Positions 38,804 to 49,100 of a DNA stretch of 64,000 nt are shown here, piece after piece (the stretch's first letter is position 1; each line of letters begins with the position of its first letter). This DNA comes from Leucobacter ruminantium. Lineage in GTDB: Bacteria > Actinomycetota > Actinomycetes > Actinomycetales > Microbacteriaceae. Location of the stretch: positions 52,056 through 116,055 of the forward strand of contig NZ_JAGDYL010000010.1 in the NCBI RefSeq assembly GCF_017565705.1, read 5' to 3'. The translations under genes were made by a program, and so were the position numbers. The notes under the pieces are model-generated. The model worked only from the letters and a program-made list of their open reading frames with translations. It was not told the origin of the DNA and searched no databases.

Positions 38804-39145
38804 TCAGAAGGCGAGCGACTGCGTGGCTCGGCGCACCGCGCTCTTCCGCCCGGCGTTCAGGGCGGCCACGGGGCGCTCCCCGAGCTCCTCATTCTCCTCG
38901 AGCAGCCATGCGACCGCCTCATCCTCGGCGAAGCCCGCGTCGAGCAGCACCAGCAGCGTGCCGCGCAGCGAGGGCAGGGGCTGATCGCCCTGCACGAACT
39001 CGGCGGGAACCTTGAGCACGCCGTCGACTCGCACGGCCGCGAGGTGGTGGTCCTCGATGAGCCGGTGCACCTTGCCTGGGCTCAGGTCGAAGCGCTCGAC
39101 CAGTTCGGGGATCGTCAGATACTCGGTCGTGGAATTCTCGGACAC
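38804..39145 (-). CDS. Rv2175c-family DNA-binding protein
   Basis: The 113-aa protein has an N-terminal winged HTH (YLTIPELVERFDLSPGKVHRLIEDHHLAAVRVDGVLKVP in outline) and a C-terminal helical part with GTLLVLLDAGFAEDEAVAWLLEENE. In M. tuberculosis Rv2175c is a PknL substrate phosphorylated on an N-terminal Thr; here Thr6, Thr7 and Thr11 are available. It is divergent from the kinase gene with 107 bp between. CAGAGT lies 6 nt before its GTG, so it may also be leaderless. Confidence 0.88.
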   Translation of the reverse strand: MSENSTTEYLTIPELVERFDLSPGKVHRLIEDHHLAAVRVDGVLKVPAEFVQGDQPLPSLRGTLLVLLDAGFAEDEAVAWLLEENEELGERPVAALNAGRKSAVRRATQSLAF

Positions 39146-39240
39146 GCTTCAACTCTGCCAGCGGAATCGGAGCCGCGCAACGCGCCGGCCCGATTCGCGC
39201 GCACCCGGCGCGCGGCGAGCGCCCTCCCACGATCTGCCCG

Positions 39241-39246
39241 TAGAAT
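39241..39246 (+). promoter_or_regulatory. -10 element for leaderless PASTA kinase mRNA
   Basis: TAGAAT is followed by 6 nt and the GTG at 39253. A consensus -35 is not obvious. Confidence 0.65.
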
Positions 39247-39252
39247 CTGGGC

Positions 39253-41190
39253 GTGAACTCCGTGCCGACCGACCCCGTCATCGGGCAGACGCTCGACGGG
39301 CGATACGCGATCCGTTCGCGCATCGCGCGGGGCGGGATGGCGATGGTGTACCTCGCGAACGATCTGCGCCTCGAGCGGCGCGTCGCGGTCAAGGTCATGC
39401 ATCCGCACCTCGCAGAGGACGAGAACTTCACGCGCCGCTTCGAGCAGGAGGCGCGCAGCGCAGCGGGGCTCTCGCACCCGAATCTCGTCGGCGTGTTCGA
39501 TCAGGGCCACGACGCCGGCCGCACCTATCTGGTCATGGAGTACCTGCCGAGCATCACGCTGCGCGATCTGCTCAAGCAGCAGAAGCGCCTCACCGCCGAT
39601 CAGGCGATGGAGATCGGCGAGGCCGTGCTCTCGGGGCTCGCCGCGGCGCACAGCGCGGGGATCGTGCACCGCGACCTGAAGCCGGAGAACGTGCTGCTCG
39701 CAGACGACGGCCGTATCAAGCTCGGCGACTTCGGCCTCGCCCGCGCGGTCAGCGCGAACACGACCACAGGGCAGGCGCTGCTCGGCACGATCGCCTACCT
39801 CTCCCCCGAGCTGGTGACGCGCGGCGTCGCCGACGCCCGCAGCGACCTGTACGCATTCGGCATCATGCTCTACGAGATGCTCACGGGCGAGCAGCCCTTC
39901 ACAGGCGAGCAGCCCATGCAGATCGCCTACCAGCACGCGCATTCCGAGGTTCCCGCGCCGTCTCTGAAGAGCGACGAGGCCACCCCGGAGCTCGACGAGC
40001 TGGTGCGGTGGACCACGCAGCGCGAGCCCGAGTTGCGTCCGATCGACGCCGGGGAGGCGCTCGAGTTCCTCTCGGCGCTGCGGCAGGGGGCCGCGGTTCC
40101 CGCGCACACCAGGGTGCTGCCCTCCGCCGACGAGACCTCCGTGCTCGCGACTCCCTCGACCTCGGTGCTCGAACCGGCGCAGCAGGAACGCCTCGCAGCC
40201 GCGGGGGGCGGCGCCGACGATCACGAGACCGGGCGCGTCGCCCCGGCCACCCCGGCGGACCGCGCTGCGGACGCCGGGCGCACGCGCGCGGCCAGGGGCC
40301 GCATCATCGCGACCGTCGTCACCGTGCTGATCGCGCTCGCGGGCGGGGCAGGCTGGTGGTTCGGGCAGGGACCGGGCGCGCAGGCGACCGTGCCCGATGT
40401 CGCCGGCTCCGATATGGAGGCCGCCAACGCCATGCTCGCCGAGAACGATCTGCTCGCCGAGGTGTTCGAATGCTCGAGCCTCGAGGTGCCGGCCGGCCAG
40501 GCCGTGCGCACGGAGCCGGAGGCCGGCAGCCGCCTGGATCGCGGCAGCACGGTGCGGCTCTGCCAGTCGACCGGGCCCGAGATGCTGCCGGTGCCCACCC
40601 TGGTCGGTCTCCAGGTCGATGAGGCCGAGCGGGCCATCGAGGATGCGGGATTCACCTTCGGCAAGGTGCTCGAGGAGCGCTTCGGCGAGGAGCCCGAGGG
40701 TACCGTGCTCGCTGCGCTCGACGCGTCGGGCACCGGTCTCGGCGAGAGCTACGCCGAGCAGGGCAGCATCGACCTCATCGTGTCAGCGGGCCCGATCCCC
40801 GATGTCGCGGGCCTCACGCAGGAGCGGGCGACCTCGGTGCTCGCGGCCAGCGATCTGCACGTCGACGCGGCGCTCGCGCAGGAGGAGCACAGCGAAGACG
40901 TACCCGAGGGCCAGGTCATCGGGGTGGCGCTCGCCTCCGACACGGTGAAGCCGGGCGACGCCGTAGGCCTGCGGGTCTCGCTCGGTCCCGAGTTGTTCGC
41001 GATCCCCGACGTCGCCGGCATGCCGTTGCAGGACGCGATGAACACCCTCTCCCAGGCGGGCTTCTCCCCCACGACGCTCGTACCCGACAGCTTCCGCGGC
41101 TTCGCCGAGGCCACCGGCACCGACCCGGCCGCGGGAACCGAGGTGCGGGCAGGCGCAGAGATCCGCGTCAAGAGCACCGTCAGGCTCTGA
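39253..41190 (+). CDS. pknL: PknL-type Ser/Thr protein kinase with PASTA domains
   Basis: The 645-aa protein has a Hanks-type kinase domain (about 10-275) with IARGGMAMVYL, the ATP Lys in RRVAVKVMH, catalytic HRDLKPENVLL, DFG in KLGDFGLAR and a Thr-rich activation loop (SANTTTGQALLGTIAYLSPE). A membrane helix at about 353-372 is followed by four PASTA-like repeats starting near VPDVAGSDM, VPTLVGLQV, IPDVAGLTQ and IPDVAGMPL. PASTA domains sense peptidoglycan fragments or lipid II. The Rv2175c partner and aroG next door match the M. tuberculosis PknL locus. Confidence 0.94.
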   Translation: MNSVPTDPVIGQTLDGRYAIRSRIARGGMAMVYLANDLRLERRVAVKVMHPHLAEDENFTRRFEQEARSAAGLSHPNLVGVFDQGHDAGRTYLVMEYLPSITLRDLLKQQKRLTADQAMEIGEAVLSGLAAAHSAGIVHRDLKPENVLLADDGRIKLGDFGLARAVSANTTTGQALLGTIAYLSPELVTRGVADARSDLYAFGIMLYEMLTGEQPFTGEQPMQIAYQHAHSEVPAPSLKSDEATPELDELVRWTTQREPELRPIDAGEALEFLSALRQGAAVPAHTRVLPSADETSVLATPSTSVLEPAQQERLAAAGGGADDHETGRVAPATPADRAADAGRTRAARGRIIATVVTVLIALAGGAGWWFGQGPGAQATVPDVAGSDMEAANAMLAENDLLAEVFECSSLEVPAGQAVRTEPEAGSRLDRGSTVRLCQSTGPEMLPVPTLVGLQVDEAERAIEDAGFTFGKVLEERFGEEPEGTVLAALDASGTGLGESYAEQGSIDLIVSAGPIPDVAGLTQERATSVLAASDLHVDAALAQEEHSEDVPEGQVIGVALASDTVKPGDAVGLRVSLGPELFAIPDVAGMPLQDAMNTLSQAGFSPTTLVPDSFRGFAEATGTDPAAGTEVRAGAEIRVKSTVRL

Positions 41191-41336
41191 GCCGGCTCTG
41201 ATGCGCCCGGGCTCCGTGCCGCTGTCGGCTCGGCGATCGGGACGGACGCGGCGAGGGATCCCCTTCGCGTCGCGGCGAGGGATCCCCGTCGGAACATCCG
41301 CGAGGGATCGGCCGCGCACGCACGCTGATACGACGG

Positions 41337-41371
41337 AAGCGGGGCCGCAGGATGAACCCGCGGCCCCGCTT
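41337..41371. terminator. bidirectional terminator between pknL and aroG
   Basis: AAGCGGGGCCGC and GCGGCCCCGCTT form a perfect 12-bp stem around 11 nt, between two convergent genes. A and T runs at the ends suit both directions. Confidence 0.8.
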
Positions 41372-41399
41372 CACCCGGAGCTTCGCCCGGAGGGGAGGA

Positions 41400-42770
41400 T
41401 CAGCGCCCGAGGCGCTTGAGCTCCTCGGCGACGAGGAACGCGAGCTCCAGCGACTGCCGGTGGTTGAGACGCGGGTCGCAGAGCGACTCGTAGCGAGTGG
41501 CCAGCGCCTCCTCGTCGATGTTCTCGGATCCGCCGAGGCACTCGGTGACATCGTCGCCCGTCAGCTCGACGTGGATGCCGCCGGGGATCGTACCCGCCTC
41601 GCGGTGCGCCTCGAAGAAGCCCAGGAGCTCGTCCATGACATCGTCGAAGCGGCGCGTCTTGTAGCCGGTCGCGGTGGTGAGGCCGTTGCCGTGCATCGGG
41701 TCGGTGACCCAGAGCGGGGTCGCGCCCGCGTCGCGCACGCCCTCGAGGAGGCCGGGAAGCACGTCGCGGATCTTGCCCGCGCCCATGCGCGTCACGAAGG
41801 TGAGGCGGCCGGGCTCGCGCTCGGGGTCGAGCTTGTCGATGAGGCGCAGGGCGTCGTCGACGGTGCTCGTCGGACCGAGCTTGACCGCGATCGGATTGCG
41901 CACGTGTGACAGGAACTCGACGTGCGCGCCGTCGAGCTGACGGGTGCGCTCGCCGATCCACAGCATGTGGGCCGAGGTGTCGTAGAGATCACCGGTGCGC
42001 GAGTCGACGCGCACGAGCGGCCGCTCGTAGTCGAGCAGCAGGGCCTCGTGGCTGACGTAGAACTCGGTCTGGGAGAGCGCGGCGCTCTCGACGCCGCAGG
42101 CGTCCATGAACTTCAGCGCGCGGTCGATCTCGGCGGCCAGCGACTCGTAGCGCTGGTTCGCGGGGTTCGAGACGAAGCCCTGGTTCCAGGCGTGCACCTG
42201 GCGCAGATCGGCGAAACCGCCCTGCGTGAAGGCGCGGATCAGGTTGAGCGTGGAGGCCGAGACGTGGTAGCCCCGCACCAGACGCGAGGGATCCGCGGTG
42301 CGCGACTCCGGGGTGAAGTCGTAGCCGTTCACGATATCGCCGCGGAACGCGGGGAGGGTCACGCCCTCGCGGGTCTCCGTGTCGCTCGAACGCGGCTTCG
42401 CGAACTGCCCGGCCATGCGCCCCACCTTGATGACCGGCATCGAAGCGCCGTAGGTGAGCACGACGGCCATCTGCAGCAGCGTCTTCACGCGGTCGCGGAT
42501 CTTGTCGGCCGTCGCCGCCTCGAAGGTCTCGGCGCAGTCGCCGCCCTGCAGCAGGAAGGCCTCGCCGCGGGCCGCGGCCGCGAGACGCTCGCGCAGCTGA
42601 TCGGCCTCGCCCGCGAAGACGAGCGGCGGCTGGGTGGCGAGCTCGGCGGACGCCGCGGCGACCGCCGCGGGATCGGGCCAGCTCGGCTGCTGCTTCGCCT
42701 CGAGCGCCCGATAGGCGTCGAGCTCGGCGAACGCGCTGGCGGAGGCGGTGTCGTGAGTCTGACTCGTCAT
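41400..42770 (-). CDS. aroG: class II 3-deoxy-7-phosphoheptulonate synthase
   Basis: The 456-aa enzyme condenses PEP and erythrose 4-phosphate in the first step of the shikimate pathway. It is of the plant/mycobacterial class II type. Signatures are LQGGDCAETFEA, PVIKVGRMAGQFAKPRS, GDIVNGYDFTPESR, WIGERTRQLDGAHVEFL and WVTDPMHGNGLTTATGYKTR. Rv2178c (AroG) sits beside PknL in M. tuberculosis, in line with the order seen here. AAGGATC precedes the ATG. Confidence 0.96.
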   Translation of the reverse strand: MTSQTHDTASASAFAELDAYRALEAKQQPSWPDPAAVAAASAELATQPPLVFAGEADQLRERLAAAARGEAFLLQGGDCAETFEAATADKIRDRVKTLLQMAVVLTYGASMPVIKVGRMAGQFAKPRSSDTETREGVTLPAFRGDIVNGYDFTPESRTADPSRLVRGYHVSASTLNLIRAFTQGGFADLRQVHAWNQGFVSNPANQRYESLAAEIDRALKFMDACGVESAALSQTEFYVSHEALLLDYERPLVRVDSRTGDLYDTSAHMLWIGERTRQLDGAHVEFLSHVRNPIAVKLGPTSTVDDALRLIDKLDPEREPGRLTFVTRMGAGKIRDVLPGLLEGVRDAGATPLWVTDPMHGNGLTTATGYKTRRFDDVMDELLGFFEAHREAGTIPGGIHVELTGDDVTECLGGSENIDEEALATRYESLCDPRLNHRQSLELAFLVAEELKRLGR

Positions 42771-42878
42771 CGGGATCCTTCAAAGATGTGTGCGAAGCGG
42801 ATGGGATGGCGCACAACGGCACCGTCGCGGCCTGAACCGCAACCCCTCAAGCCTACTACCCGGAGCCCCCGCGAGCGC

Positions 42879-43553
42879 TCAGGCGCGGGATCGTACGCTC
42901 GAGGCGTAGACATCGTCGTACTGCTGCCCGCTCAGACGCTGGATCTCGAGCATGATCTCGTCGGTCACGCTCCTGAGCACGAAGCGGTCGGCGCTCATGC
43001 CCGCGAAACGCGAGAAGTCGAGCGGCTTGCCGATGACCGTGCCGATGCGGCGCACCTTCGGGAACTTCGCGCCGATCGGCATCGCCTTCTCGGTATCGAT
43101 CATCACGGCGGGCACCACGAGGGCGCCCGACTCGAGCACGAGCCGGGCGACACCGGTGCGTCCCCGGTAGAGCTGCGCGTCAGGGCTGCGGGTGCCCTCG
43201 GGGTAGATGCCGAGCACGTCACCGCGATCGAGCACGCCGAGACCCGTGTTCAGCGAGGCCTCCGAGGCCTTGCCGCCCGAGCGGTCGATGGGCAGCTGGC
43301 CGACGGCGAGCATGAACGACTTCACGAGCCGCCCCTTGATCCCCCGCCCGGTGAAGTAGTCGCTCTTCGCGAGGAAGTAGACGCGTCGGTCGATCATGAG
43401 CGGCATGAAGAACGAGTCGATGACCGACAGGTGATTCCCCACAATGATCACGGGGCCGGAGGCCGGAATATTCTCGGCACCCTCCACCCACGGCCGATAC
43501 ACCGTTTTCAGAAACGGCCCGATGATCAGGTGTTTGAAGATCCAGTACAGCAC
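42879..43553 (-). CDS. plsC: 1-acyl-sn-glycerol-3-phosphate acyltransferase
   Basis: The 224-aa protein has the acyltransferase HxxxxD motif in VGNHLSVIDSFFM and the acceptor-binding YPEGTRSPD. It makes phosphatidic acid from lysophosphatidic acid at the membrane. The start is GTG with GAGAGGAAA upstream. It is divergent from the acyl-CoA ligase gene, with 151 bp between, and is followed by aroG. Confidence 0.92.
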   Translation of the reverse strand: MLYWIFKHLIIGPFLKTVYRPWVEGAENIPASGPVIIVGNHLSVIDSFFMPLMIDRRVYFLAKSDYFTGRGIKGRLVKSFMLAVGQLPIDRSGGKASEASLNTGLGVLDRGDVLGIYPEGTRSPDAQLYRGRTGVARLVLESGALVVPAVMIDTEKAMPIGAKFPKVRRIGTVIGKPLDFSRFAGMSADRFVLRSVTDEIMLEIQRLSGQQYDDVYASSVRSRA

Positions 43554-43704
43554 GCTCGGCGGTTTCCTCTCGACTCCGAACAGAATAGCCGAGCCGCCGA
43601 CCCCGCAGGGTAATGCGTATAGGCTGATTGCAGAACGAGAGAGCGGATCGCCCCGCGACCCGCTCCGACGACGACCGGTACAGAGGTATCAAAGGAGCTG
43701 CCCC

Positions 43705-45534
43705 GTGCAACAGTCAGAGACCCCGATCCGCATCGCCCCGGTTCCCGAGGACAACATCACCGACCTGCTCGAGCAGCGCGTCGCGGCCACCCCGGATCGC
43801 GTGCTCTTCGCGGTGCCGCAGGGCAGCGGCTGGCGCGACATCGATGCGACGGAGTTCCGCAGGCAGGTCGTCGCGACGGCCAGGGGGTTCGTCGCGGCCG
43901 GCGTGGCCCCGGGAGACCATATCGGCTTCATGTGCAAGACGAGCTACGAGTGGACGCTCGTCGACTTCGCCCTGCACTACGCGGGCGCCGTCATGGTGCC
44001 GATCTACGAGACCTCGTCATCGCTGCAGATCCACTGGATCCTCGAGGACTCCGAGGCGCGCGGCATCATCACCGAGACCGCCGAGCACGCCGAGCGCTTC
44101 CACGAGATCTCGACCGAACTCCCGGCGGTCGAGCTCTCCTGGCGTCTCGACGAGGGCGCGCTCGCCCAGCTGCAGGAGCGCGGCGCGAGCGTCACCGACG
44201 AGGAGATCGAACGCCGTCGCAACCTCGCCGTCGGCGGAGACATCGCGACGCTCATCTACACCTCCGGCTCGACGGGCCGCCCGAAGGGCTGCGTGCTCAC
44301 GCACTCCAACTTCGTGGACCTCTCCCGCAACTCGGCCGCCGCCCTCACCGACGTCGTGGAGCAGCCCGGCTCCTCGACGCTGCTCTTCGTGACGCTGGCG
44401 CACGTCTTCGCCCGCTTCATCTCGGTGCTCGCCGTGCACGCGGGCGTGCGGGTGGGCCACCAGGCCGATACGAGCCAGCTGCTGCCGGCCCTCGGCTCGT
44501 TCAAGCCGACCTTCCTGCTCGCCGTGCCGCGCGTCTTCGAGAAGGTCTACAACTCCGCCGAGCAGAAGACCGAGGCGGAGGGCAAGGGCAACATCTTCCG
44601 TGCGGCCGCGAAGGTCGCCGTCGAGCACTCCGAAGCGCTCGACGCGGGCCGCGTGCCGTTCATGCTCGGCCTGAAGTTCAAGCTGTTCGACAAGCTCGTC
44701 TACGGGAAGCTGCGCGAGAGGCTCGGCGGACGCGTGCGCTACGCCGTCTCGGGCTCGGCACCGCTCAGCCACTACCTGGGGCACTTCTACCGCAGCCTCG
44801 GCGTGAAGATCCTGGAGGGCTACGGCCTCACCGAGACCACGGCCCCGGTCACCGTGAACCTCCCCGACAAGTTCAAGATCGGCACCGTCGGCCCGGCCCT
44901 CCCCGGTCACACCGTGCGCATCGCGGAGGACGGCGAGATCGAGGTCAAGGGCCTCGACGTCTTCCGGGAGTACTGGAAGAACCCCGAGGCGACGCGGTCC
45001 GTCTTCACCGACGACGGCTTCTTCCGCACCGGCGACCTCGGATCCCTCGACTCCGACGGATACCTCTCGATCACCGGCCGCAAGAAGGAGATCATCGTCA
45101 CTGCGGGCGGCAAGAACGTGGCGCCCGCAGTGCTCGAGGATCCGATCCGGTCGAACACGATCATCGGTCAGGTCGTGGTGGTGGGCGACCAGAAGCCTTT
45201 CATCGCCGCGCTCGTCACCCTGGACCCCGAGATGCTGCCCGCGTGGCTCTCGAATCACGGTGAGGATCCGAAGATGACGCTCGAGGAGGCCTCGCGCCAC
45301 CCCAAGGTGCTCGAAGAGGTGCAGCGAGCGATCGACCACGGCAACAGCTACGTCTCGCGGGCGGAGTCGATCCGCAAGTTCGTGATCCTGCCCACCGAGT
45401 TCATCGAGGCGAACGGGCACCTGACTCCGAAGATGAGCATCAAGCGCGACAACATCCTGCGCGACTTCTCGGGCGAGATCGCGAAGATCTACGGCGACAA
45501 CCCTCAAACCATCGCCGTCTCCGTGCAGCAGTAG
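43705..45534 (+). CDS. long-chain fatty acid-CoA ligase (FadD15-like)
   Basis: GTG 43705 has AAAGGAGCT upstream and gives 609 aa beginning MQQSETPIRIAPVPEDN. The AMP-binding P-loop is IYTSGSTGRPKGCV, followed by LEGYGLTETTAPVT, FFRTGDLGSLDSDGYL and the C-terminal ITGRKKEIIVTAGGKNVAP. It activates long-chain fatty acids with ATP and CoA. The divergent plsC next door is consistent with supply of acyl-CoA for phospholipids. The family is the FadD15/AMP-dependent class common in actinobacteria. Confidence 0.93.
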   Translation: MQQSETPIRIAPVPEDNITDLLEQRVAATPDRVLFAVPQGSGWRDIDATEFRRQVVATARGFVAAGVAPGDHIGFMCKTSYEWTLVDFALHYAGAVMVPIYETSSSLQIHWILEDSEARGIITETAEHAERFHEISTELPAVELSWRLDEGALAQLQERGASVTDEEIERRRNLAVGGDIATLIYTSGSTGRPKGCVLTHSNFVDLSRNSAAALTDVVEQPGSSTLLFVTLAHVFARFISVLAVHAGVRVGHQADTSQLLPALGSFKPTFLLAVPRVFEKVYNSAEQKTEAEGKGNIFRAAAKVAVEHSEALDAGRVPFMLGLKFKLFDKLVYGKLRERLGGRVRYAVSGSAPLSHYLGHFYRSLGVKILEGYGLTETTAPVTVNLPDKFKIGTVGPALPGHTVRIAEDGEIEVKGLDVFREYWKNPEATRSVFTDDGFFRTGDLGSLDSDGYLSITGRKKEIIVTAGGKNVAPAVLEDPIRSNTIIGQVVVVGDQKPFIAALVTLDPEMLPAWLSNHGEDPKMTLEEASRHPKVLEEVQRAIDHGNSYVSRAESIRKFVILPTEFIEANGHLTPKMSIKRDNILRDFSGEIAKIYGDNPQTIAVSVQQ

Positions 45535-45556
45535 CCGGGGAGGGCGATGGGCCGGT

Positions 45557-46048
45557 TCAGAACCAGGAGGCCGTGCGGATGCGGCGCATCGCTTCGCCCC
45601 GCGTCTCCCGGTCGAGCCTGCTGAGGTAGAGCTTGCCGTCGAGGTGGTCGCACTCGTGCTGCAGAGCCTGCGCAAGCAGCCCCTCCCCCGAGATCACGAC
45701 CTCGGCGCCGTCGAGATCGATGCCGCGGACGGTCGCGCGCGGGTGGCGCATGACCTCGAACCACAGCTCCGGCACTGAGAGGCAGCCCTCGCCCGTCGGT
45801 ACAGGGTCGCCCTCGAGCGCGACGATCTCGGGGTTCAGCACGTAGCTGACCTCGCCATCGATGTGCAGGCTGAACGCTCGCTGCGTGTAGCCGATCTGCG
45901 TGGACGCGAGCCCTGCCCTGCCGTCGAAGGCGACGGTGTCGCACAGGTCGGCGACGAGCGCGCGCACGCCGTCGTCGATCTTGAGGATCGGCTCGCACAC
46001 CGTGCGGAGGACGGGATCGCCGAACAGCCGGATTTCACGAATCGCCAT
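45557..46048 (-). CDS. def: peptide deformylase
   Basis: ATG 46048 gives 163 aa. The enzyme removes the formyl group from nascent N-terminal Met. Motif 2 EGCLSVPE supplies the metal Cys and motif 3 QHECDHLDG supplies the two metal His and catalytic Glu. Motif 1 reads AGLASTQIG in place of the common GLAANQIG, a modest deviation. TACACT lies 8 nt before the ATG with no ribosome-binding site, so the gene may be leaderless. It converges with the fadD gene with 22 bp between stops. Confidence 0.93.
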   Translation of the reverse strand: MAIREIRLFGDPVLRTVCEPILKIDDGVRALVADLCDTVAFDGRAGLASTQIGYTQRAFSLHIDGEVSYVLNPEIVALEGDPVPTGEGCLSVPELWFEVMRHPRATVRGIDLDGAEVVISGEGLLAQALQHECDHLDGKLYLSRLDRETRGEAMRRIRTASWF

Positions 46049-46091
46049 GACAACCGAGTGTATCCTGCCCGGCACCGGCGTCGTGCGCACG

Positions 46092-46128
46092 AGGAGGGCC
46101 GCACCCCTGTCCGGGATGCGGCCCTCCT
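46092..46128 (-). terminator. terminator after pyc
   Basis: AGGAGGGCCGCA and TGCGGCCCTCCT form a perfect 12-bp stem around 13 nt, 18 nt downstream of the pyc stop and before def. Confidence 0.75.
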
Positions 46129-46145
46129 GCCCGAGAGACGCTCGC

Positions 46146-49100
46146 CTACTCGACGACGACGATCAGGTCGCCGGCGTCGACCGACCTGGCCCCGTCGAAC
46201 ACGACGCGCTGCACCGTGCCCGAGACCGGAGCGGTGATCGCGGCCTCCATCTTCATCGCCTCGATCGTGGCGACGGGCTGGCCTGCCTCGACCGCGTCTC
46301 CGACCTGGACCTTCACGGTGACCGTGCCCGAGAAGGGCGCGGCGACGTGGCCGGGGAGGGTGCGATCGGCCTTCTCGGCCACCGGCGCGGAGACGGCCAC
46401 CCGCTCGTCCTTCACGAACACCTGCCGCAGCTGGCCGTTCACCTTCAGCATGACGGTGCGCACGCCCTTGTCGTCGGCCTCGCCGATCGCTTCGAGCCCG
46501 ATGTACAGGCGCACGCCCTTCGCGAGATCGAGCACGTGCTCCTGGCCCGGCTCGAGACCGTAGAGGTAGTCGGCCGTCTCGAGCACCGAGACGTCGCCGA
46601 ACTGCTCGCGCGCGGCCTCGAACTGGCGCGTGGGCTGCGGGAAGAGCAGACGGTTCAGCGTGGCGCGGCGTTCCAGGCTCGTCCCGTCGAGCAGCGCGGC
46701 ATCCTCGTCACTGATGGGAGCGACCTCGATGTTCACGCTGCGTCCGTCGAGCACCTTCGAACGGAAGGGCTCGGGCCAGCCGCCGGGGATCTCGCCCAGC
46801 TCGCCCGCGAGGAAGCCCACCACCGAGTCGGGGATGTCGTACTTCCCGGGGTTCGCCTCGAAGTCGGCGGGATCGGCGTCGACCGCAGCGAGGTGCAGGG
46901 CGAGATCACCCACGACCTTCGATGAGGGCGTCACCTTCGGGATGCGACCGAGGATGCGATCCGATGCCGCGTACATGTCCTCGATCTTCTCGAAGTTGTC
47001 GGCGAGGCCCAGCGCGATCGCCTGCTGCCGCAGGTTGGAGAGCTGGCCGCCGGGGATCTCGTGCGTGTACACGCGTCCGGTCGGCGACGGCAGCCCCGAC
47101 TCGAACGGCTTGTACAGCGTGCGCACCGCGTCCCAGTAGGGCTCGAGCGCGTAGACGGCCTCCTGCGAGAGCCCGGTGTCGCGGTCGGTGTCGGCGAGCG
47201 CCGCCACGAGCGCCGAGAGCGAGGGCTGGCTCGTGGTGCCCGACATCGGCGCCGAGGCGACGTCGACGGCGTCGACGCCGGCCTGCGAGGCCGCGAGCAG
47301 AGTCGCGAGCTGGCCGCCCGGGGTGTCGTGGGTGTGCAGGTGCACCGGCAGATCGAAGCGCTCGCGCAGCGCCGTGACGAGCTTCGCCGCCGCGGCGGGG
47401 CGCAGGAGGCCCGCCATGTCCTTGATCGCGAGCACGTGCGCACCCGCCTCCACGATCTGGTCGGCGAGCTGCAGGTAGTAGTCGAGGGTGTACTTGTCCT
47501 CGGACGGTGAGAGCAGGTTGCCGGTGTAGGCCATCGCCACCTCGGCGACCGCCGTACCCGTCTCTCGCACGGCCTCGATCGCGACACGCATCTGGTTCAC
47601 GTCGTTGAGCGCGTCGAAGATGCGGAAGATGTCGATGCCGGTCTCGGCCGCCTCCTTCACGAAGGCGCGGGCGACCTTCGCGGGGTAGGGCGTGTAGCCG
47701 ACGGTGTTCTGACCGCGGAGCAGCATCTGGATCGGCACGTTCGGCAGCGCCTCGCGCAGCGCGGCGAGTCGTTCCCAGGGATCCTCGCCGAGGAAGCGGA
47801 GCGCGACGTCGTAGGTCGCGCCGCCCCATGCCTCGACCGAGAGCAGCTGGGGCGTGAGGCGCGCCACGTACGGTGCGACCCTGACGAGATCCCTCGTGCG
47901 CACGCGCGTCGCGAGCAGCGACTGGTGCGCGTCGCGGAAGGTGGTCTCGGTGACCGCGAGGGCCTTCTGCTCGCGCAGCGCCTTCGCGAAGCCCTCGGGA
48001 CCGAGCTCGACGAGCTTCTCGCGGTGGCCCACCGGCGCGGTCTGCGACAGGTCGACGACCGGCAGCTTCGACGCAGGCTCGGCGTGCGAGCCGCGCACCC
48101 CGTTGGGCTGGTTCACGGTCACGTTGGCGACATGCTGCAGCAGGCGCGTGGCGCGGTCCTTGGGCTTGTTCATGTCGAGCAGCTCGGGGCGCTCCTCGAT
48201 GAACTTCGTCGACACGTCGCCCGCGCGGAACGCGTCGTCGGCCAGCACGGCCTGCAGGAACGGGATGTTCGTCGCGACCCCGCGGATGCGGAACTCGGCG
48301 AGAGCGCGCTGCGCGCGGATCACGGCGTCCTGGAAGGTGCGGCCGCGGCAGGTGAGCTTCGCGAGCATCGAGTCGAAGTGCGGACTGATCTGCGCGCCCG
48401 CGTTGATCGTGCCGCCGTCGAGGCGCACCCCGCCGCCGCCCGGCGAGCGGTACGCCGTGATACGGCCCAGGTCGGGGCGGAACCCGTTCGCGGGGTCCTC
48501 GGTCGTGATGCGGCACTGCAGCGCCGCTCCACGCAGCTGGATGTCCTCCTGGCGCAGTTCGAGCTCCTCGAGCGTCTCCCCGGACGCGATGCGCATCTGC
48601 GCGCGCACGAGGTCGACATCGGTGACCTCCTCGGTGACGGTGTGCTCGACCTGGATGCGGGGGTTCATCTCGATGAACACGTGCTTGCCCGCGCGCTCGC
48701 CCTCGGTGTCGAGCAGGAACTCCACCGTGCCGGCGTTCTCGTAGCCGATCGACTTCGCGAACGCGATCGCATCGCGCGTCAGCCTGTCGCGGATCGCGGG
48801 ATCGAGGTTCGGGGCGGGCGCGATCTCGACGACCTTCTGGTGACGGCGCTGCACCGAGCAGTCGCGCTCGTAGAGGTGCACCGTCGCGCCCGTCTTGTCC
48901 GCGAGCACCTGCACCTCGATGTGTCGGGGGCGCAGCACGGCCTGCTCGATGAACATGGTCGGATCGCCGAAAGCCGACTCCGCCTCGCGCATCGCCGATT
49001 CGAGGGCGTCGCGCAGATCCTCCTCGCGCTCGACGCGCCGCATGCCGCGGCCGCCGCCACCCGCGACCGCCTTCGCGAACACGGGGAAGCCGATCTCACG

